The notes beneath the pieces were generated by a model. That model had not been told where the DNA came from, made no database searches, and saw only the letters and a program-made list of their open reading frames with translations. A stretch of 64,000 nucleotides of DNA from Neoceratodus forsteri (Eukaryota; Chordata; Ceratodontiformes; Ceratodontidae): the NCBI GenBank assembly GCA_016271365.2, contig CM028131.1, positions 167,156,501 through 167,220,500 of the forward strand. Direction: 5' to 3'. Shown piece after piece: positions 33,695 through 44,749 of this stretch; position 1 is the first letter of the stretch, and every line of letters starts with the position of its first letter. Made by a program: the position numbers and the translations under genes.

Positions 33695-35735
33695 GGGGCT
33701 AGATATTCAAAACTTAGCCAGGGTGCTAAGCGGTGTATGTCCATGCTAATTGGGTTTTGCACCTGATTTGTGGGTTGTGTCTTTATTCAGACACCCCCAC
33801 AGCACAGGCAAAACCCATTAATGCGCAAGTGCTAAGTTACTACTTCATCCATGTAAAGTAAATGAGTGAGTTATCTCCTGCATAGGGGTGCAGTGGGAAA
33901 TTGAGAGGTTTGCATAGGTGGTAAATGCCTCCTGAACAGACGCAAGTTACCACCTTTGCAAACCTTGACTTCACAGGTCACAAGGCCCTGGTGGTGGGCA
34001 ATGGTCCTGCAAGTGCTCACCCCCACCCCCGAACCCTGGCCCATTGAAGAAATGACATCCTTGGTGTATAGTGGCACCTCCCACCTTCTGTTTGCCCACC
34101 ACCATAATCTGAAACGCCACCCTGCTGTCCAGTGGCACCCCCCACCCTCTGATCCCCATCCCTGTATGGAAATATTATACCCTGGTGTCTAGTGTTACCC
34201 ACACCACCCTCCAATCACCTGTCTGCATTAAGAGTATGTCATCTCCAGTAGCTAGTACCACCCCCTGCTCACCAATCCCCCTCCCTGGTAGGATACAGTA
34301 TTCTCTGGTGTCTAGTGGCACCCCCCAACCTCCAGTCACTCACTGCTGCATTATTGAAGAAGTCTCTGATGTCTAGTGGCACCCCCTCCCTCTGATTGCC
34401 TGCCTACATATGATGATACATGTCTCTGCTGACTAGTGGTATCTGCACCCACCAATGATCTGTAACTGTGCCCCTCCCAGCAGAACCCAGTGACTAGCGT
34501 CCCTCTGCACCCCCAGAACAATGCCTAACACCCAGCTAGCCCCCCCATCCATACCTATTAGGAAGGGGTCATGCAGAGATCCTGATACATTGGCTGGCAC
34601 ATCCCTCTTCTCACCTCCTCAGCCAGCAACCATATGGGATGACAATGGAGTGTGCATACAGTATACAGTATACAGTACTGTATGTGTACTCGCTGTCATA
34701 CCATATGGTGGCTAGCTGAGGAGGTGAGAAGAGGGCTGTGCCAGCCATCATATCAGGATTGCCAAATGGCCCCTTGCTGACAGGTAAGGGGGTCAACTAG
34801 GTGCTGGGCACAATGCCGGTGGTGCAGGTGTGCAAGAGTGTGTGTGTGTGTGTGTGTGTGTGCTAGCCACTGAGGCCTGCCTGGAAGGGCACCAGCATGG
34901 GTCACCGATGGGTGGGAGTACCACTAGTCAGAAAGGACATGTATGTCGTACAGCAGTGGGCAATCAGTGGGAAGGGGTACCACTAGGCACCGTGGAATTC
35001 TTTTATAACACAGTGGCAAGCAATTGGAGGGTAGGGGGTGCCACTGGACACAAGGGAATACCTCATCTTTTTGGGGACAAGGATCTGTGAGGTGGTGCCA
35101 CTAGTCACCAAGATTGCATACATTTATGGTGACAGGTGATCAAGGGGTGCCATGACACACCAGGGTATACACTTTCCATACAGGGATGGGGACTGGTGGG
35201 GCAGAGGTGTCACTAGACACAAGGGGGCAGCTTCCTACCATGACAGCAGGTACTTGGAGGGTGGGGGAGTAACTTGATACCAGGGTAGCCTTTTGCATGG
35301 CTGGGACAGCCATTCAGGGTGGGGCTGGTGCTCGCCACCATGCCTGAGCTGATGGGTGGCTACAGGAGGGACACAAATCTGCCTATGCTTCCCATGAAAA
35401 TGATTCCATAATTGGCATGCATATGGCCCCTTAGCACCTTTCATGCCATATGGTTTCATTTGAATTTCCTGGCTAAATATTGTGTCAAGAGCTCCTGGCA
35501 CTATCAGGTCAGGGGATGCTGTTCCCTACATGTCTCTATGGGCTACATATTGCCCAGATTTTTCTTGGAGCAGTGCTACTCAACTTAGCACTGCGCTGAC
35601 ATGGTCCTATATTTAATCATATAGCGCTGGCGCACTATCCCATTGAACACAGTATCCTCAGGGTCATGGGCAAGGGAAAGAGTAGTGGAAACCTTTGCAT
35701 TCCGCTTTTGCCCATTATTGAATATCTGGCCACAG
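33695..35735. mobile_element. Foldback (long inverted repeat) element, about 2.04 kb
   Basis: Ends: GGGGCTAGATATTCAA at 33695 and, reverse-complemented, GTGGCCAGATATTCAA at about 35735. Inside, a minisatellite of about 60-64 bp (CTRGTGTCTAGTGGCACC) fills the left arm (33975-34510). The same unit runs inverted in the right arm (34890-35290). The innermost arms (GGCTGGCACATCCCTCTTCT at 34592 against its inverted partner near 34725-34745, plus CTCACCTCCTCAG) fold around a centre near 34668. (GT)n lies at 34838-34862. No transposase is visible, so it would be non-autonomous. Confidence 0.8.
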
Positions 35736-36099
35736 ATGTTTCTCCCTGGGTGTTTCTGTCTTCAATAAAACTTCAATAAAAAGCTTTTAAACTCACTCTG
35801 TGCTGCTCACACTTTATTTTTCTATAGCTCCTGCTGCCAGTGTAAGATTCTGTTGTTGGTGATTTACCTACCAGAAAAATGAACTGACAGCTCGGACCAG
35901 GCCATATATTTGGTGGCAGTTCAGATACCATATATCTTCTAATAGACATGTGGTTTCTATTAAAAAAAGCTGATCAAGGATGCAGCTTTAAATAGAGGTT
36001 CATAGGTGTAAATACGAGTTATGTAGCCAGAAAGGCCATTATTATGACTCATCACCTAATGGTGGTAAAAGGTTTGATTTTCCTATCCCCCATGCTCAT
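35736..36099. other. Unassigned segment left of CR1-A
   Basis: AATAAAAAGC occurs near 35775. The rest is AT-rich with no gene or clear repeat. The 3' tail of CR1-A probably ends somewhere in 36000-36200. Confidence 0.3.
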
Positions 36100-36239
36100 C
36101 TAATGCTTTCTTAAAAGATTCCATATAAGTGCAGGAAATCATGCATAATGGTAAAGTATTCCAGACGTATACAACTCATTGGTTAAACCACTAGCTCCTT
36201 TTTGTTGTTTTAAAATATTCACCTTTTAACTTGAAAATT

Positions 36240-36943
36240 ATGAAATCTCGATGTTTTGTCACTTTCCTTTTTTACTAAACCAGAAATTTCCCAGATTATC
36301 TATCTCATTATGAAAAGCTTTATAGACAAAACATAAATCACCTCTATGCCTTCGATTTGCCAGAGAATATAAATGCAGATCTCTCATTCTATCTTCATAG
36401 TCTATGTTTTTCAGATTGTATACCCTTTTAGTAACTCTTCTCTGAAACTTTTCAAGGATAATACTACTTCTGATATTTTTAGGGGAACCGAACAGGGCTC
36501 CATATTCAAGTACTGGCTGAATAAATGTTGAATAAAGAGGGATAATAACTTCAAATGTCCTACTTTTTATATTTCTCAGTATATTACCCACTATCATATT
36601 GACTATCTTAGCTACGTCCTTTGCCTGATTGTCAAATTTAAGAGTGTTGGTGATTATAACACTCAGGTACCGTTCACTCTCTGTAGTTGATATGATTTTA
36701 TTATTAATTCTGTATTCAGCTTTGATGTTTTATGGCCTAAGTGCATGACTTTGCAATTCATTTCATTAAAATGTAACTTACACAATTTAGTCCAGTTTTC
36801 AAGTGACAGTTTGAGCTTGGAAGTTATTTGGTAACTGAGTAACCGAGTGCTGCCTCTTTGTTGTTAACTATGGTGCTACGTTTGGTATCATCTGCATATT
36901 TGCAGAGCCATGCATTATTAGTAGTATTCATATGGATATCATT
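36240..36943 (-). pseudogene. CR1-A ORF2, catalytic to C-terminal piece
   Basis: The minus strand has NAWLCKYADDTKRSTIV (36860-36920) with an intact catalytic YADD. It continues with IVGNILRNIKSRTFEVIIPL, FIQPVLEYGALF and LEKFQRRVTKRVYNLKN (36400-36597), then ANRRHRGDLCFVYKA (36300-36360). All are CR1 ORF2 blocks downstream of the palm. Frames change between blocks. Confidence 0.8.
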
Positions 36944-37079
36944 GGCTGTCAACACTGTGGGACACTCTTCAATGGTCATGTCACCTGAAGGCAGGACCAC
37001 TGTCCCATATGTTAAGAGATATGTCACCTCAGGGCTCAGCTGCAGGAGGCATGGGGTGAGATCAGCATCCTGCATAATC

Positions 37080-37670
37080 ACCTACAGGAAACATTTCTTT
37101 TAGGAATGCACCTCCACATTGCTGACACCAAACCAGCACACCTCTCCCCCAGAGAATGACCAGGCCTGGGGGATAGCAACTGGTTGCAGGAAAAGATGGC
37201 AGAGCTCGGGCAACTCTCCCAAACCAACAAAGCACTCTAAACACAGCAAACGGGTAGACACCCCTTGCGTCCATACCATCTGTAATGATGGAGGATGTCT
37301 TGGGCCAAAGGAATGCCAAATGCAACAAGATAGCAAAACAATGACCTTGCTTGCCAGTCAGTCGAGGAGGTTAAAGAGAACATTGTGCAGCTTGGTGAGA
37401 AATTGGTTTCATTTTCATCCAGCACTGCATTCTCTGAGATTCTGCCTGTTTGGGAAAAGGGTAAGAACAGGCAGAAAATCTGAGAGAAAGAGATAAGTGA
37501 GCTTAACGCATGGCTCAAGGACTGGTGCCACACAAAGGGGTACTACTTCATCGGAAACTGAGGCAACTTCTGGGAAATGAATTCTCCAAATTTGACGGTC
37601 TCCACCTGACTAAAGAGTGAGTCAGAGCACTGGGCCAGAAATTTGATGTCCATGTAGGACATTTAAACTA
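37080..37670 (+). pseudogene. CR1-B ORF1 (SGNH-type esterase) remnant
   Basis: Decayed plus-strand coding. VKENIVQLGEKLVSFSS and EILPVWEKG (37370-37460) are followed, in shifting frame, by LNAWLKDWCHTKGYYFIGN (37505-37560). The last block matches the FNEWLQNWCRAQGFGFIGD region of CR1-D ORF1, just before the C-terminal D-G-x-H-L motif. CR1 ORF1 carries an N-terminal zinc-binding/coiled-coil region and a C-terminal esterase-like domain. Several stops are present. Confidence 0.65.
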
Positions 37671-37909
37671 GCAGGAGGGAAGATGATGGTAGCTCTAGGA
37701 GAAGCACACATAGAGCCTGCTGTCTCTCCCCCACCAGCTAGCACAAATCTACACACTCCAGGATAGCAAAAGCAGATAGCCGGGAAGATAACACCCTTTC
37801 CTGCTCTGGCATTGACCATCACAATGGAAAGGGAGGAACCATAAACTGGGAAAACTACAAAGGGATGAACAATAAAATCAAGGGAGGCATGACAAACAAA
37901 GTGACACAG

Positions 37910-40563
37910 CAAGAGTGGTCAGTGCTATGCCTCAATGCATGCAGTCTGGCCAACAAGATGACTGATCTCACTGCCACAGTAGCTGAGGCAGGACTAGACT
38001 GGGTGGCTGTGACTGAAAAATGGTTCACAAATAATCATGTTTACCAGGTGACTATCCTGGGTTAAAACTTGTTTAGGAGAGATAGGACTGGGAAAAAGGG
38101 AGGGGGTAGCTATTTATGTTAAGGATACCATCAATGCTACAGAAATGCAGCAGACACCAGGGGAAACAGAGGATCTATGGCTCACAATAGGAGCTGGAAG
38201 CCGGAAACCCATTCGGGTAGGAATATTCTACAGACCCCCAAATCAGGAGGAAGCCAGGGATAAAGAAATTCTGGAAACCATCCTCCAGATGTCAGGCAAA
38301 GGGGATATGGTGCTGGTGGGGGATTTCAATCTGCCAGACATAGATTGGAATACCCACACAGCAACATCACAGAAGATCAAGGAATTCCTAGTCACACTAC
38401 AGGAGGCAGGCCTAAGTCAACTAGTGACATCACCTCAAGGGGTAACGTGGTTCTAGATCTGATATTCACAAATAGCAATACAGTTATGGGTGTTGATGTA
38501 GGGAACTACCTGGGCAACAGTGATCATAACATGGTATGGTTCAGGGTAAAAAGGATTGTTGACTCCACGCACTCTAAACTGAAGGTCCTTGACTTCAGGA
38601 GGGCAAACTTCACAAACATGAAGGACTGCCTAAGATACAACCTTAGTAACTTGACAGAAGGGAGTGATGAGGAATATTGGACAGTGTTGAAGGATGTAAT
38701 AACCATGGTCACATCACAGTGTGCCCATAAGGTTAGTAAGAACAAAAGGAGGAAAAAAACAGTATGGTTTTCCAAGGAGGTGGCAACCACTGTGACAGAA
38801 AAGTGCATAGCCTTCAGAAAGTACAAGGAGTTAGGGAATGAGGCAAACAGAACAGAATATAAACAGAAACTAAAAGAGACAGGGAAAGTGATAAGAAATG
38901 CAAAGGCTCAAACAGAGGTTAGGATAGCTCAGGAAGTAAAAAAGGGTAACAAAACCTTCTACAGGTATATACGTGAAAAAAGAAAGACCAAAGGGGGCAT
39001 TGTTAGAATCACAGAAAATGACAGACAAACCACAGAGCAAAATGGGGAGAAGGCAGAGGTACTCAATGAGTACTTCTGCTCAGTCTTCACACAGGAAGCA
39101 GATGGTAACGGACCAACAATAGACATAAAGAAGTGTCCGACTGAAGGAATAGTCATAGGTCCCTTCACAGAGGAAAGAGTCCTGGAGGAAATAGACAAGT
39201 TAAGGGAAGATCAAGCTATGGGGACAGATGGGATACACCCTAGAATACTGAAAGAACTAGGGAGGGAACTGGCAGCCCCATTAGCAGTGCTCTTCAACAA
39301 ATCATTAAGCAGAGGGGAGGTGATGGAGGATTGGAAGAGTGCAACAGTAGTACCACCCACAAGAGTGGAAGCAAGGAACAGCCAGGTAAGTACTGCCCGG
39401 TTAGTCTAATGTCAGTTGTGGGCAAACTGATGGAGTCCCTGCTGAAGGAAAGAATCAGCTTTTTTGGAGCAAACTGGTCAGCCTGACAAAAATAAACATG
39501 GTTCCATGGCAGGGAGGTCCTGCCAGACAAACCTGGTTGATTTTTTTCATTTGGGTCACCAAAACAGTGGATCAGGGTGGGGCAGTGGATGTGGTTTACC
39601 TGGACTTCAGCAAAGGTTTTGACACCATTCTGCACAGAAGACTAGTCAAAAAACTGGAGAACATGGAAATTGGGCCTGAGGTTACAAACTGGGTCAGAAA
39701 CTGGTTACATGGGAGAACTCAAAGAGTATTAGTAAATGGCACTCTGTCTGTGGAGGGGAGGGTGATTAGTGAGGTCCCATAAGGCTCAATTCTGGGGCCG
39801 ATCCCCTTTGACATATTCATCAGTGACATTGTGGATTAACTGGAGGGGAAGGTGTGCCTGTTTGCAGATAACACCAAACTCAACAACAGGATAGACACAA
39901 AAGAGGGACAGCAAAGCATGGAAGCTGATCTCGGAAAACTGGAGGAGTAGTCCAAGACCTGGCAATTGAAATTCAGTGCCAAAAAATGCAAGGTCATGCA
40001 CCTGGGAAAGCGTAACCCAAGAAAACTGTACTCAATGGAAGGGGAGCAGCTGGTGGCTACCAGACAGGAGTGAGACCTAGGGATGATCATATCAGATGAC
40101 CTCAAGGTCAGTAGACAATGTGAAAAAGCAGCAATAAAGGCTAGTGGAATCCTGGGATGCACAGGGATGGGCATCATGAACAGAAGGTATAAAGTAATCA
40201 TGCCCCTGTATCAGTTCCTGGTCAGGTCTCACCTGGAGTACTGTGCCAAATTCTGGAGGCCACACCTCAGGAAGGACATAGATAGGCTGGCAACGGTACA
40301 GAGAAGATCAGTAAAGATGGTGCAGGGATTGCATCAGAAACCGTACGAGGCAAGACCGAATGACCACAAATTATACTGCCTAGAACAATGCAGGAATCAT
40401 GGGAACATTATAGAAACATTCAAATACCTTAAAGGCAACAACAGGGTGCATGTGTTGAACCTCTTTCAGGTAAAGGACTACAGCAGGACTAGAGGGCACA
40501 ACCTTCGACTTAAGGGGGGAAGTTCAGAAGCAAGACAAGGAAATTCTTCTTCACAGAGCATAT
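37910..40563 (+). pseudogene. CR1-B ORF2: endonuclease and reverse transcriptase
   Basis: Endonuclease blocks: LCLNACSLANKMTDL (37925), DWVAVTEKWF (TETW position, with K for T), GIFYRPPNQEE and VLVGDFNLPDIDWN (38215-38350), then SDHNMVWFRV (38515). The linker is well kept, with KTFYRYIREKRKTKGGIV and LNEYFCSVFTQE (38955-39095). RT blocks are DGIHPRILKELGRELAAPL, VDVVYLDFSKGFDTILH (39580-39635) and a PQGS block with a stop at about 39779. The catalytic motif is FADN (39866-39877), so the second aspartate is lost. The C-terminal DLKVSRQCEKAAIKASGIL and VRSHLEYCAKFWRPHLRKD are readable. The RT is inactive by this substitution and by stops. Confidence 0.85.
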
Positions 40564-40762
40564 AGTGGAACCATGGAATAGCCTGTAGAAGGGGGTGCTG
40601 GGAGTCAAGACAGTGGGGGAATTCAAATGGGCATGGGACAGGCACTGTGGGATACTCAAGCAGGCAGCTAAGTAGGAGGGTAGGAAGCCAAGGGCCGACT
40701 TGATGGATCGTACGGTCCCCATCTGTTGACAACTTCTATGTTTCTATATTTCTATGTTTCAT

Positions 40763-41265
40763 ACTGGATACAAAAATGTTAAATAAAGTAGCTCCCAGTA
40801 TTGATCCCTGGGGGAACCCACTTGTAACATCTCCCCAGTCTGTAAGGAAGCATCTTATGCATACTGTCTGTTGTCTTTGATGTAATCAGGATGCAATCCA
40901 TAAAACTATACTCTTATCAAAATCCAAGTCCATCATTGTTTTAATGAGTCCCTGATGTGATACTGAATCAAAGGCCTTGTCATAATCAAAGTAGAGTATA
41001 TCCACCGGTAGTCCATGATCTAGGGCTCTACTTACAGGATCAAAAAAGTCAAGTAAGTTTCTGACGCATGATCAATGAGGAAGAAAACCATGCTGTGTGA
41101 TATCTACATGACTCTGTGTTTATACATGTGCATCTATTCATTCCTTAATGAATCCCCCCATAATCTTTCCAACAACTGACGTTATACTGATAGGGTGATA
41201 ATTTTCAACCTTGCTTCTGTCAACTTTTTACAATATAGTGTAACATGTGCTTGCATCAATTCAGG
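40763..41265 (-). pseudogene. CR1-A ORF2, RT fingers and palm piece
   Basis: Minus-strand blocks: ELMQAHVTLYCKK (41225-41260), KVENYHPISITSVVGKIMGG (41145-41205), HGLPVDILYFDYDKAFDSVSH (40960-41030) and SGFPQGSILGATLFNIF (40775-40825). These are the conserved CR1 RT blocks from fingers to the PQGS loop. Frames are mostly consistent, with a few stops. Confidence 0.8.
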
Positions 41266-42332
41266 GTTATAAAATGGATGGGAAATATCATGCAATGTGA
41301 TTGGTCAAAAGGCTTTAGAACTGAGGTGTATAACTGAAGACAACCAATGTATTGGGAACCCTTTAGGCAATTAGTACAGAGCCCACATAAATATCAATGC
41401 CCCTCAACATTCTCACACAGAATGTAAATCCAACATATTTGTCTTGTAAAAACAGTTTTTTCACCCATAACTGCTAGCATTGTAAAAAATAAGATAACAG
41501 CTAAATCCATAGTCTGAATCTATTCAGAGAGCAAAGTAAAAGAAACATAACCCCGATGGAACATAATCATTTGTTCACTGACCTAATATAAGAGCTCCTT
41601 CACCACAAGTCGTTCAAGGCCACAGATCCATTAGCTTTCAGTACATTCAGAAGCCAAGGACTCGATCGGGAAAATGGCATACCGCACAACAAACTGCATG
41701 ATAGATTACCCTCCCTCTCTCCTTAAAAACAGCCAAACCATCACTAGCGAGTCCCTCCAACAGTCGCCTCATGATCCCCCCAACATCCACATAGCTGCCA
41801 AAGCAAATTGGCATAAAAAGTAACCCAGACATGATAACTGCAGCCCAGAGGCATGAAACTAAAAGCAGGGCCATATTTGCGAGCTGTGCATGCGTTGCAT
41901 GCTGGTAAGCAACAAAAACTAAAGTAACAGCGACAGCGCTGCACAAGAGGCAAATTTAAATTCAACATTACAAATTCTCATCCCCAGAAGATTGTAAACA
42001 TTTAAAAGCAACCACATTTTCATGATGAAAAAGTGATTCACTGTAACACAAGCACCAAACAAAGAGAAATAAAATGCAATCACCATGACAGGCTCTCCTG
42101 ACAGCTAAGCAGGCTCTCAGAACACTGCAATGGCAAACAAGTTAAAAAGCAGCTCACACGTCAAATGGAAAAGCAGTCAGCAGCCCACAGACAGCATACC
42201 TGTCAAGGTAAAAATAAAAACATCAAATCAGTCACATGGCTGAAATGATTCTTAAATAGATGTCTAATATGCTATAAAATCTTCTTATTTATTAAGTTTG
42301 TTTTTTTGATCAATAAGAAAAAATCCATAGAC

Positions 42333-44172
42333 ATGTCAAAATTCCCTGAAGTATATTTCTCACTACTGCAGCACCCCAGAATACAGGGAATACTGAAGCA
42401 ATCAGAAGACAAAGCGGATGGCACAACTCCCAGTACAAACTTAGAAACAAGCAATGATCCAAAAGCAACCCCCTCAGTTGTCAAAGCTGTAGTGCAAGAT
42501 GAGAGAGACAGTGCAGAGACAGCAACAATTACACCTCCTGCCACCAAAAGAGTTGAAACTAGAGAAAAAAAAGCTGGCATATCTGAAAGTAAGCATTTTA
42601 CTCTAACTGATGCTGAGTTGACAGCCATATAAAAGCTTAAAGATGAGCGTAACACAGTAAGAACCACAAACTGGGCACATCAGATTTTTTTGAGTTGGGT
42701 GTCAAAATGTGAAATAGTATTAGATTTGAAAAGTATCCCAATCAGTGATTTAAATACTGTACTTCGTAAATTCTATGCAGAAGTCCGTAGCAGCACCGGT
42801 GAACAGTACTCCATCTCTAGCTATCTTGGGCGTCGGGGAGGTCTCAACAGGCTGCTGAACAGTCCTGACATTGGGCATTGTGTCAACATCATCACAGATG
42901 ACCGGTTCACCACCGCGAACAATGTCTTTCTCGCAGTAGTCAAGCAGTACAGAAGAGAGAAAAAGGATGTGTGCACTCACCACCCACCACTATCAGATGT
43001 TGACCTGCAAAAATTGAAGACTTCCTCAATACTGTCACCATCAATAGCATCAGGGCTTGTACATAAAGTATGGGTTGACATTCAGCTACACATGGCTCAT
43101 AGAGGGAGAGAGGGTCAAAGGGACCTACATCCAGAGTCATTCAGAATAGACACAGATAAAAATGGCATTGAGTATGTCAGCCTCAAATACAATTATGCAA
43201 CAAAAAAACACAAAAGTCACACTGATGGCGATCGAGATCAGCAAAGGGGCTTCATATATGCTTCACAAGATGACCCATTCTGCCCTGTGAACTCATTTAA
43301 GCTATACCTGTCCAAACTACCACCAGGAGCACCAGCTTCCTTTTTTTTTTTTTTATTTTCTTCTCTATCCTGGCTGGTTCGCTGTCACCATCAGCCCTAG
43401 TCAAGGCCCCTGGGACTTCCACTGCCATCTACTGCCGCCATCCCCAGTTATCCCCAGATTACCCCCAGAAAGTGGAGTCACAGCATCGGTCTCCTTCATC
43501 CATGCTGTGGAACTGGTATCTGGTCAGGGATGCAGTGATGGCAGCTAATTGAAGCCCCAGGGAGGGCTTCACATAGACAGCAGACCCGCTTGCCATCTTT
43601 TTCCTGGTTTTTCTCAGAGGTGGGGATGTGCAATGATTCCAGCATCTGGCCCGCCTCCCTGATGCCGAGCGCCGGTAGAGTGAGTGACTCCCAGCCTCCG
43701 CCAGGAGTTCTCATTGCACCAGACACTGTCCCACCCTCCCCACAGAGAAGGAGAGCTGCCCATGGGGTGCTCTATCCTTCTCCCCCTGGCCAGTCCTCCA
43801 ATGACCCAGGTCCATCCCTAAACCCAGGTCACCAGCGCTGCAAGTGGAATTCCAACCACTGTGCCAGCGGGCAGGCTGAGCACCAGCTTTTCTATCTTCA
43901 CCCACTATATGCAAACCAGGAGTACCTCAACAGCAGTCCAATATGGTATTCTAAGGAACCTATGGGAGTGAACTATCTGTCAGGCATGATGCGCCGATTG
44001 AGCAAAGAATGTAATCTGAGTCGAAGATACACAAACCACTCTATTTGAGCCACCCCTGTTCATCTACTATCAAGTGCAGGACTTCAAGCTCGAGAAATAA
44101 TGGCTGTTACAGGACACAGATCAGAAGCAAGCTTGAGAAGTTACTGGAGTGCCTCTGCTGAAGATCGCTAAA
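42333..44172 (+). pseudogene. Crypton-type tyrosine recombinase (DUF3504-like), interrupted
   Basis: The frame from ATG 42333 has one TAA at 42630, then continues to 43338. There it is broken by the retroposon, and the rest lies at 43889-44172 with a frame change. Blocks: TTNWAHQIFLSWVSKCEIV, DLNTVLRKFYAEVRSSTGE with YSISSYLGRRGGLNRLL, then VDIQLHMAHRGREGQRDLHP holding the first catalytic arginine region. KNGIEYVSLKYNYATKKHK and CPVNSFKLYLSKLPPGAP follow, then [19 protein letters not shown]. The HSLRAT position reads HSI then TGA then AT, a CGA-to-TGA loss of a catalytic arginine. [13 protein letters not shown] keeps the final His, Arg and Tyr. The same domain occurs in domesticated host proteins such as KIAA1958, ZMYM and QRICH1, so the origin could be a Crypton or a retrocopy. 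The insertion context favours a transposon. Confidence 0.8.
43339..43877 (-). mobile_element. GC-rich retroposon, copy 2, with 12-bp target duplication
   Basis: It begins with a T run at 43341-43354 (poly(A) on the minus strand). It is bracketed by GAGCACCAGCTT at 43327-43338 and 43878-43889, within the recombinase frame (GAPA on the left, FYLHPLYAN on the right). Shared blocks with copy 1 include GCCTCCGCCAGGAGTTC near 43695 and CCCTCCCCACAGAGAAGGAG near 43733, in the same order, and the GGTCCATCCCTAAACCCAGG stretch near 43809. Confidence 0.75.
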
Positions 44173-44583
44173 AGTGGAGTGAAATCCTAGCACAAACCAC
44201 AGAAGAAAACCAAGGAACAGAATCTTCAAGCAAGACACACAAAGCTGAACCTTCAATAAATGAAAACCAGAACTAGAAAAAGGAAAAGAGGCAACCAGCA
44301 GCACATCTGAAACACCATCCACAGAAACCACAGTGATGGAAAATATGCCGTTTAACCTTGTGAACTCAGTATTCCATGGAAAAGTGCAATTCATAAATTA
44401 CAAAAAGTAGACTAGAGCTTGCTAAAGTTGTTGCCAGTTGTTATTTTTGACCATTCAAAAAGTTTACCAAGGGAGTATTTTTTCTCAATATCTCAATTAA
44501 TTCTCTATTCTGCATTTAAATAAATGTTACAAAGTTTATAAAATAAAAAGCCTTGTTATTGTCCTTTTCTTGCATAGTTATTA

Positions 44584-44749
44584 CCCATTTTATAAGAGCA
44601 ATAAGACACTCCAGGGTGGTGGTTGTTATGTGACAACGGCACACCTAGGTGCAGAAGGAAACTCGGCCTTCAACCTCGTGCCTCACCACGCACCTAGGTG
44701 TGCGGTTATCACATAACCACCACCCTGTCATGTCTAATTGCTTACATAA
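44584..44749. mobile_element. MITE, copy 2
   Basis: Left end TTATAAGAGCAATAAGACA; right end, reverse-complemented, TTATGTAAGCAATTAGACA. The palindrome continues inward with GGGTGGTGGTTGTTATGTGA against GTTATCACATAACCACCACC, and CACACCTAGGTGC against GCACCTAGGTGTG. Same family as 30681-30837. It forms the right edge of the insert in CR1-A. Confidence 0.8.

Larger units (their letters stand above)
36944..40762 (+). mobile_element. CR1-B: nearly complete CR1 inserted in CR1-A
   Basis: The plus-strand element carries ORF1 and ORF2 remnants and ends with the CR1 terminus TCTATGTTTCTATATTTC near 40738-40758. Its boundaries follow from CR1-A, whose coding sequence is continuous once this segment is set aside. 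The ORF1 start is decayed or slightly truncated. Confidence 0.85.
41266..44749. mobile_element. Insert in CR1-A carrying a Crypton-type tyrosine recombinase
   Basis: Bounded by CR1-A coding sequence on both sides. It starts GTTATAAAATGGATGGG and, just before the MITE, has CCCATTTTATAA, a short inverted match of about 11 bp (TTATAAAATGG). It contains a recombinase ORF (42333-44172), the GC-rich retroposon copy 2 (43339-43877) and, at the right end, MITE copy 2. Classical Cryptons lack terminal inverted repeats, so whether the inverted ends belong to the recombinase element or to the MITE is open. The left 1 kb (41266-42300) has no recognisable gene. Confidence 0.6.

Noticed and set aside
36944..37100. 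Independent gene at the start of CR1-B
   Set aside because: The segment lies inside the CR1-B insertion as defined by CR1-A codons and reads as decayed ORF1 N-terminal sequence.
41647..41968. Hydrophobic minus-strand ORF resembling a small membrane protein
   Set aside because: No recognisable family, no context, and hydrophobicity alone is weak. It lies in the undefined left part of the insert in CR1-A.
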